A DNA stretch of 45,143 nucleotides from Bacilli bacterium (GTDB taxonomy: Bacteria; Bacillota_I; Bacilli_A; RF39; UBA660). Below, piece by piece: positions 40,438 through 45,143 of this stretch. A model generated the notes under the pieces. That model did not search any database and was not told the origin of the DNA. It saw nothing but the letters and a program-made list of their open reading frames with translations. The position numbers and the translations under genes were made by a program. Position 1 is the first letter of the stretch. Each line of letters opens with the position of its first letter. The stretch lies in NCBI GenBank assembly GCA_900768815.1, contig CAAGEE010000020.1, positions 1 through 45,143 on the forward strand, given 5' to 3'.

Positions 40438-40764
40438 TTTAGGAACAACTCTTTCTAAAAATAATCTCTTTTGAAAGGCTCCATTTTTATGAGCTTTAGC
40501 CTCTGCTTCTTCAATGATATCATCCAAAGTAAATCCATTAAACTCAGCCATTGCTCTAATAAGTTCCAACTTATCAGCAAGTTCTTTTTTTCTTTCTTCA
40601 ACTGAATTTGCTTCTTTTACCTCAATTAATTCTTCCTCATCTTTTCTTAACAGAGAATTCCAGTATTCAGTATCACTTAATACATGACATATTGGTACTT
40701 CACCATTACCTCTAATAATTTCTGGTATATTATCTCTAACTAACTTATTATAAATTTTCTCCAT
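40432..40764 (-). CDS. MazG-like nucleotide pyrophosphohydrolase
   Basis: 110 residues, close to the phosphoribosyl-ATP pyrophosphohydrolase/MazG-like fold: YNKLVRDNIPEII at the N-terminus, then the metal-binding EEELIEV and KELADKLELIRAM blocks (E-x-x-E...E-x-x-D). No other his gene is nearby, so a house-cleaning role against non-canonical nucleotides is more likely than histidine synthesis. Confidence 0.85.
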   Translation of the reverse strand: MEKIYNKLVRDNIPEIIRGNGEVPICHVLSDTEYWNSLLRKDEEELIEVKEANSVEERKKELADKLELIRAMAEFNGFTLDDIIEEAEAKAHKNGAFQKRLFLERVVPKE

Positions 40765-40815
40765 CTTATTTCCTCCAATATTATAATATCATGTAAAAGA
40801 CAAAAAACATAATTT

Positions 40816-41541
40816 TTATTTCATTCTTTTAAATACATCAACCATATCTTCTCTTATAACTAAACTAGCAAAATCATCATAAGGAGTAGGTGAGTCATTT
40901 ATTATTACTAAATTTTTACCATTAAACAGTCTCACTATACTAGCGGCGGGCTCAACTGTAAGAGACGTACCGGCAACAATTAATAAATCAGCACAATAAA
41001 TATATTTAACCGCAACTTCAAATGATTCCGGCAACATTTCTCCATATAAAGTAACGTCTGGCTTTATAATGCCACCACAACTACATTTAGGCACACCAGT
41101 ACTATTAAATACATAATCAGCTTTATACTCCCGTCCACAATCAATACAATGATTTTTATATATTGTACCATGTATTTCTAACACATTATGGCTACCAGCT
41201 TTCTTATGGAGTCCATCAATATTTTGCGTCACTATAGCAGCTAGCTTTCCTTCACGTTCCAATTTTGCTAAATATTTATGTACAACATTAGGCTTAGCTC
41301 CAGTACAATTCATATTTTCTTTATAATAATCATAAAATACATCAGGCTTACTATAAAATAAAGCACTACTTAACATATATTCTGGAGGCATGCCATCTAT
41401 ATTTAAAGAGTTTTTTTTATAAAGTCCATTTTTTCCACGAAAGTCTTTTATCCCACTAGCAGTAGAAACACCCGCACCTCCAAAAAAGACAATATTCTTA
41501 GACTCATCTATTAATTTTTGTAATCTTGAAACACTATCCAT
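40816..41541 (-). CDS. cobB: NAD-dependent protein deacylase (sirtuin)
   Basis: 241 residues from ATG 41541 (GTGATAATT before it). The NAD site is GAGVSTASGIKDFRG and the catalytic region TQNIDGLHKKAGS with His in EIHGTIY. Four zinc Cys are in CIDCGRE and KCSCGG. VAGTSLTVEPAA and VIINDSPTPYD are also conserved. It removes acyl groups from lysines using NAD+. It is monocistronic, upstream of the MazG-like gene. Confidence 0.92.
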   Translation of the reverse strand: MDSVSRLQKLIDESKNIVFFGGAGVSTASGIKDFRGKNGLYKKNSLNIDGMPPEYMLSSALFYSKPDVFYDYYKENMNCTGAKPNVVHKYLAKLEREGKLAAIVTQNIDGLHKKAGSHNVLEIHGTIYKNHCIDCGREYKADYVFNSTGVPKCSCGGIIKPDVTLYGEMLPESFEVAVKYIYCADLLIVAGTSLTVEPAASIVRLFNGKNLVIINDSPTPYDDFASLVIREDMVDVFKRMK

Positions 41542-41638
41542 AATTATCACAACCCATCTACATTAAGTATAACACTTTTTAAATAAAAACTAAAATAATC
41601 AAAAGGACAAACACAAAGTTTATCCCTAAAATAATTAA

Positions 41639-42664
41639 TTATTTATCAAAATGTCCAAATTTAGCTTTATCTTCATAACAAATATTTTTTAAATTTAAAT
41701 CTCTAATTATATTTTTTGGAGTACATTCTTCATACAATGCTTTATCAGCCTCTAAATCTCCCAAATTAGTTTTAATATCTATAGCTAAAGGTTCATCTAT
41801 TCCAATAGCATAGGATAACTGGATTAAACACCATTTATATTTATCATCTGATGAAACAATTCTTTTAGCAAGTTCTCGTGCTTTATATGTCCCAGATCTA
41901 TCAACTTTTGTAGGATCTTTTCCAGAAAAAGCTCCACCCCCAACATTAGCAAATGATTGATAACTATCAACAACAATCTTTCTACCAGTTAGTCCTGCAT
42001 CTCCTTCAAATCCGCCAATACAAAATCTTCCAGTTGGGTTAATTAAGAACTTTTCAATTTCTATATCATAGTCTTTTGCAATTATCTCACAGATATCTTT
42101 AATAATTTTATCTGTTTTATCCCTTTCTTCCTCAGTATTTTGATAACATACTGTAAAAGTCTTAATCTTTAAAAGTTTATTTTCATCATTATAAACACCA
42201 GTAATTTGTGCTTTTCCATCAGCTAAGAAACGACTATCTTCTTTTCTAAGTTTGTCATACTCTTTACTAAGTCTTTGTAAAATAACCATAGCAGTAGGTA
42301 ATAGTTCTTTAGTATCTTTACATGCATATCCAAACATCATGCCATTATCTCCAGCACCAGCAACTTCATCATTGGTACCAAGAGCAATGTCCACACTCTG
42401 TATACCTAAATTGTCAATCACTTCATATTTGTCACTATAGCCTACATCTCTTAACACTCTCTTTACAGTTGCCTCTACGTCAATCTTTGCTCTTGAAGTT
42501 ACTTCTCCGGTTACAAATATTTTTCCTTTTCCTCCCATAACTTCAATTCCACATCTAGAATTCTTATCTTGTTTTAGAAATTCATCTAAAAGTGCATCAC
42601 TTATTTGATCACACACCTTATCAGGATGACCTCTAAATACTATTTCATTACTATATAATTTCAT
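41639..42664 (-). CDS. metK: S-adenosylmethionine synthetase, short form
   Basis: It makes SAM from methionine and ATP. 341 residues, about 50 shorter than the usual ~390-400. Motifs present are FRGHPDKVCDQISDALLD (ATP/metal), GAGDNGMMFGYA (usually GAGDQG), INPTGRFCIGGFEGDAGLTGRKI and the P-loop-like GGGAFSGKDPTKVDRS. The missing length is spread over loops, mainly in the second domain and near the C-terminus. The start follows AGGAGG. It is under a SAM-I riboswitch. Confidence 0.92.
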   Translation of the reverse strand: MKLYSNEIVFRGHPDKVCDQISDALLDEFLKQDKNSRCGIEVMGGKGKIFVTGEVTSRAKIDVEATVKRVLRDVGYSDKYEVIDNLGIQSVDIALGTNDEVAGAGDNGMMFGYACKDTKELLPTAMVILQRLSKEYDKLRKEDSRFLADGKAQITGVYNDENKLLKIKTFTVCYQNTEEERDKTDKIIKDICEIIAKDYDIEIEKFLINPTGRFCIGGFEGDAGLTGRKIVVDSYQSFANVGGGAFSGKDPTKVDRSGTYKARELAKRIVSSDDKYKWCLIQLSYAIGIDEPLAIDIKTNLGDLEADKALYEECTPKNIIRDLNLKNICYEDKAKFGHFDK

Positions 42665-42750
42665 AAAAACACCTCCTAATATAGTAATTATTCTCGAGAT
42701 AATAAACTAGGACCTTAAATAATTTATCAAAGTATTATCTCCACATCTTA

Positions 42751-42788
42751 TAAAAAAAACCCAAGTAACTTTCGTTTCTTGAGTACAT
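42751..42788 (-). terminator. Riboswitch-controlled terminator of metK
   Basis: On the minus strand CTCAAG pairs with CTTGGG and is followed by T8. The alternative pairing GTAACTTT/AAAGTTAC joins the 3' edge of the aptamer to the loop of the terminator and would act as antiterminator. Confidence 0.75.
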
Positions 42789-42795
42789 AAAGTTA

Positions 42796-42877
42796 CCTTA
42801 TAGATCTAGCATTACCACCTAAACTAATAGGTTGGTGTGACTTCATAGGGCTAGTCCCTCCATCACTCTTTATAAGA
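42796..42877 (-). promoter_or_regulatory. SAM-I riboswitch (S-box) aptamer upstream of metK
   Basis: On the minus strand the aptamer reads CTTATAAAGAGTGATGGAG, GGACTAGCCCTATGAAG, then ACCAACCT and AGGTGGTAATGCTAGATC, closing with TATAAG that pairs with the opening CTTATA (P1). These are the S-box landmarks (AGAG..GGAGGGA, GAAG, GCAACC-like, GGTGcTAAtTCC-like). High SAM should stabilise P1, free the terminator at 42751-42788 and shut off metK. A -10 box TATAAT is at 42892-42887. Confidence 0.93.
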
Positions 42878-42902
42878 TGTAATTTAATTATACTCCACAT
42901 TA

Positions 42903-43066
42903 TTTAAAATTTAAATACATTTTTAAAAATATAATATTATAATGTGTAAAGTTACAATTGATGTGACACCAGTTAAGTACAAAAAAGCAAAAAGACCTTT
43001 CGATAGATATTTCCGTTTTCAAAAAAATTAAATAAAAAGAGTTAAGGGAGTATTATTTATTCATTA
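42903..43066. other. Intergenic stretch without recognisable gene
   Basis: Between the riboswitch promoter and the terminator of the DHHW gene I see no gene, clear repeat or RNA. A short stretch around 42959-43020 (TGTGACACCAGTTAAGTAC and following) is less AT-rich than its surroundings and could be a degraded remnant, but nothing supports that further. Confidence 0.4.
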
Positions 43067-43067
43067 G

Positions 43068-43104
43068 TTAACAAAAAAAAGAAATCTAATTAACAGATTC
43101 CTTA
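43068..43104 (-). terminator. Terminator of the DHHW-MBOAT operon
   Basis: On the minus strand GGAATCT pairs with AGATTTC (one G-U) and is followed by T8. Confidence 0.75.
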
Positions 43105-44184
43105 TCTCATAGAAAAACTATTATTTATAGTTAATATACTATACATAAAAAGAATATCTTGATTATTAAATTTTATATAATTATGCAAAATTCTTGAAGA
43201 AACATATCTAGTATCAATAACAGTAATCCTCTTATAACCCTCTATTAATAAAGGAATTAAACTACTGCCATAAGAATCACGAAAAACAATTAATTCTTTA
43301 TTACTATTTGAAGTAGGATTAACAATATCTATAATAGAAGATGCTCCTGACAAATATATATCATATTTATCCAATGATTTTATTTTATCATAATCATATA
43401 TTTTTGTATATTTTTTAGTTTCATAATTATACACACGACTATTAAGGATAGAAGGATTAGATATAGTTTTTATAGTATCAATATCTTTAGTTACTGATAG
43501 TCTACCAGCATAACTACCCTTAAAAGTAGTAACAGTATTTATAACATTGTTATTAGTTATATCAAAATTCATTTGATTAGCAATAGTATTCGCAACATTA
43601 AATAAATCTTCTTGTTTCCAATGAGTATCAGTCTTATAATAATTATCAAGTGTTAATTTATCAAATATATTTATATAATTAAGACTTGTTAAATTACTTT
43701 TCATCATATCTTGTAATTTATTATAATCAAGTTTTAAATTACCATTATTAACAAAGTAATTTTTATCAGGAATAATAGTATAATATATATTACTATTATT
43801 ATTCAAATATGTATTTTTTATATAATTAATCTTATTTGTTAAATTATTAATAGAATTAGTATTTAAAGGAAATATTTCTTCAACAATGTAATCATCGTAC
43901 ATATATAAATTATTATATTCACCTTTAGTAGATAATTCTATATCTATTTTAATTTTTCTAAAAGTATCTCTTTTAATAAATTGATCCGTAACATAGGAAT
44001 CAAAGCTCTTAAAATAAGTACCATCAAACAAGCTTTTAGTAGTTAATTCTGGCATAGTAGCAAGTTTTCTTCTCTCTGCTATAGAAATATCAGTATCTTT
44101 TTTTATAACATTAATCAAAAATAATGAAATTATAGTAAAAAGAAATACTAAAGTTACAACTATATCTTTAATTTTATCGTTCAT
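43102..44184 (-). CDS. DHHW-family protein, AlgJ/AlgX-like O-acetylation partner
   Basis: 360 residues with one N-terminal membrane anchor (about 8-27). The SGNH-like DHHW motif is YYKTDTHWKQ (D-T-H-W) and a likely catalytic Ser is in FRDSYGSSLIPLL. SIAERRKLATMPELT after the anchor is the family's typical opening. Such proteins face the outside and transfer the acetyl group delivered by an MBOAT protein to a polysaccharide. It lies 11 bases after the MBOAT gene on the same strand. Confidence 0.85.
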   Translation of the reverse strand: MNDKIKDIVVTLVFLFTIISLFLINVIKKDTDISIAERRKLATMPELTTKSLFDGTYFKSFDSYVTDQFIKRDTFRKIKIDIELSTKGEYNNLYMYDDYIVEEIFPLNTNSINNLTNKINYIKNTYLNNNSNIYYTIIPDKNYFVNNGNLKLDYNKLQDMMKSNLTSLNYINIFDKLTLDNYYKTDTHWKQEDLFNVANTIANQMNFDITNNNVINTVTTFKGSYAGRLSVTKDIDTIKTISNPSILNSRVYNYETKKYTKIYDYDKIKSLDKYDIYLSGASSIIDIVNPTSNSNKELIVFRDSYGSSLIPLLIEGYKRITVIDTRYVSSRILHNYIKFNNQDILFMYSILTINNSFSMR

Positions 44185-44195
44185 GTATAACCTCC

Positions 44196-45143
44196 TTAAA
44201 ATCTAAAATATAAAAATGGATTATATGAATTATCTATCAAATAAGAAGTAACAACAAATAATATCATAACTATAAAAATTGGTTCTAAAATATTAATTAT
44301 GTTATTTACATATCTATTTTTTCTTAATTTATCTATTAATGTTTTGATTAATGGAGTAGCCCCCAAAAAAGCAATAATTAATAATGGTAGATAACTCTTT
44401 AAGTAATGAAGCGTATAATCATTAATAAAAGCTTCTTTATTCATACCAAATAATCCTTTAATATTAGTCAAAGCCACTTGCATACTGTCAGAATTAAATA
44501 TAATAAATAATATCATAACAATAAATAATACATATATTCTTCTTATAAAAGAAGGTAATTTTTCCATAAATTTATTAAGGAATATTTTTTCTATTATAAG
44601 AATAATTCCAAACAATAATCCCCATATTAAAAAAGTCCAATTAGCACCATGCCATATTCCAGTTAATAACCATACTATTAAAATATTTCTTATTTGTTTA
44701 TATTTACCATCTCTATTACCTCCAAGTGGAATATAAACATAATCTTTAAACCATGTACTAAGAGAGATGTGCCATCTTCTCCAAAACTCAGTTATACTTT
44801 TTGATATATATGGGTAATTAAAGTTTTCGGGGAAATTAAATCCAAATATTCTTCCAAGACCAATAGCCATATCACTATAAGATGAAAAATCAAAATACAA
44901 CTGTAGCATATAACTTATACCAAATATCCAATAAAATATTATGGTTGTTTCATTTAGAGCAAAAGCTTTAGTGCAAAGTTCTCCCAAAGCATTTGCTATT
45001 AATACTTTTTTAGCTAGTCCAATAGAAAATCTTCTAATGCCATATGCAAAATTATTAAAACTATGTACTCTATCATCTAATTCTTTTTCTACTGTCTGAT
45101 ATCTAACAATAGGTCCTGCGACTAACTGTGGAAATAAAGATAC
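44196..45143 (-). CDS. MBOAT O-acyltransferase, AlgI/DltB-like (5' end outside the window)
   Basis: The frame is open to the right edge, with 315 residues visible; about 150 N-terminal residues are expected beyond. FPQLVAGPIVRYQ, YFDFSSYSDMAIGLGRIFGFNFPENF, FWRRWHISLSTWFKDYVYIPLGG and the catalytic-His segment WLLTGIWHGANWTF identify the AlgI branch. Many membrane segments are predicted. It moves acetyl groups across the membrane for O-acetylation of a surface polysaccharide with the DHHW protein. Wall or teichoic acid targets cannot be told apart here. Confidence 0.93.
   Translation of the reverse strand, partial: VSLFPQLVAGPIVRYQTVEKELDDRVHSFNNFAYGIRRFSIGLAKKVLIANALGELCTKAFALNETTIIFYWIFGISYMLQLYFDFSSYSDMAIGLGRIFGFNFPENFNYPYISKSITEFWRRWHISLSTWFKDYVYIPLGGNRDGKYKQIRNILIVWLLTGIWHGANWTFLIWGLLFGIILIIEKIFLNKFMEKLPSFIRRIYVLFIVMILFIIFNSDSMQVALTNIKGLFGMNKEAFINDYTLHYLKSYLPLLIIAFLGATPLIKTLIDKLRKNRYVNNIINILEPIFIVMILFVVTSYLIDNSYNPFLYFRF

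Noticed and set aside
1..45143. Mycoplasma-type code (TGA as Trp).
   Set aside because: Tryptophan in conserved motifs is TGG throughout and TGA ends at least one gene (24736-24738).
1..45143. A CRISPR array or tRNA gene.
   Set aside because: No spaced identical repeats of 24-40 bases and no cloverleaf with TTCGA were found; the only repeats are short and degenerate.

Overview
The window is AT-rich bacterial chromosome from a low-GC Gram-positive (Firmicutes-like) bacterium. Pointers are the 5S rRNA tail at the left edge, strong AGGAGG-type ribosome sites, an IPDTG sortase-anchored protein, a FemX/MurM-like ligase, an EssC-type secretion ATPase and a SAM-I riboswitch on metK. TGA is used as a stop (for example at 24736-24738), so the code is the standard bacterial one and not the mycoplasma code. 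An uncultured gut Bacilli/Erysipelotrichia/RF39-like lineage would fit, but that is inference.

Layout. 1-6.3 kb: end of an rRNA operon, a CwlD-like amidase, then a compact type VII secretion cluster (essC, a YukD/EsaB ubiquitin-like gene and two small helical proteins). 6.3-8.4 kb (minus): a SpoIID-like protein and a zinc-dependent phospholipase C-like protein. 8.5-10.6 kb: an AbiD/F-type HEPN protein overlapping an HtrA protease. 10.8-12.4 kb (minus): a wall-anchored adhesin-like protein. 12.5-15 kb: prs behind a short leader peptide and terminator, then a CofE-like ligase. 15.0-15.4 kb: a minus-strand structured transcript that can encode a 44-residue hydrophobic peptide. 15.5-17 kb: a three-gene operon ending in an amidase gene.

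The amidase gene is broken. Its first third (16710-16991) and its remaining amidase half with four LysM repeats (26742-27740) are separated by a 9,756-bp element. The element carries a large serine recombinase and mostly defence cargo: an HTH replication-initiator-like protein, a QatB-QatC-like pair, a divergent DUF4238-type gene, a Sau3AI/M.Sau3AI-like GATC restriction-modification pair and an unidentified helical protein. Both ends share GGAGGT, removal restores one open amidase frame, and the reconstructed attP has a 9-bp inverted repeat around the core.

27.8-45.1 kb is ordinary chromosome: a membrane-anchored thioredoxin-like protein, a ferredoxin-thioredoxin reductase-like protein, a PflA/PflX-like radical SAM enzyme, adenosine deaminase, a Ca2+-type P-ATPase, an ABC-2 exporter operon behind an unidentified terminator-containing leader, a FemX-like ligase, a Ppx/GppA-like protein, a HIT protein, a small multidrug export-type protein, a MazG-like pyrophosphohydrolase, a sirtuin, metK under a SAM-I riboswitch, and a DHHW/MBOAT O-acetylation pair whose MBOAT gene runs off the right edge.

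The items most likely to be new are the QatBC-DUF4238 cluster without QatA or QatD, the structured minus-strand transcript at 15.0-15.4 kb, the leader of the ABC operon at 36.5 kb, and the tandem GATC-containing promoters of the methylase.
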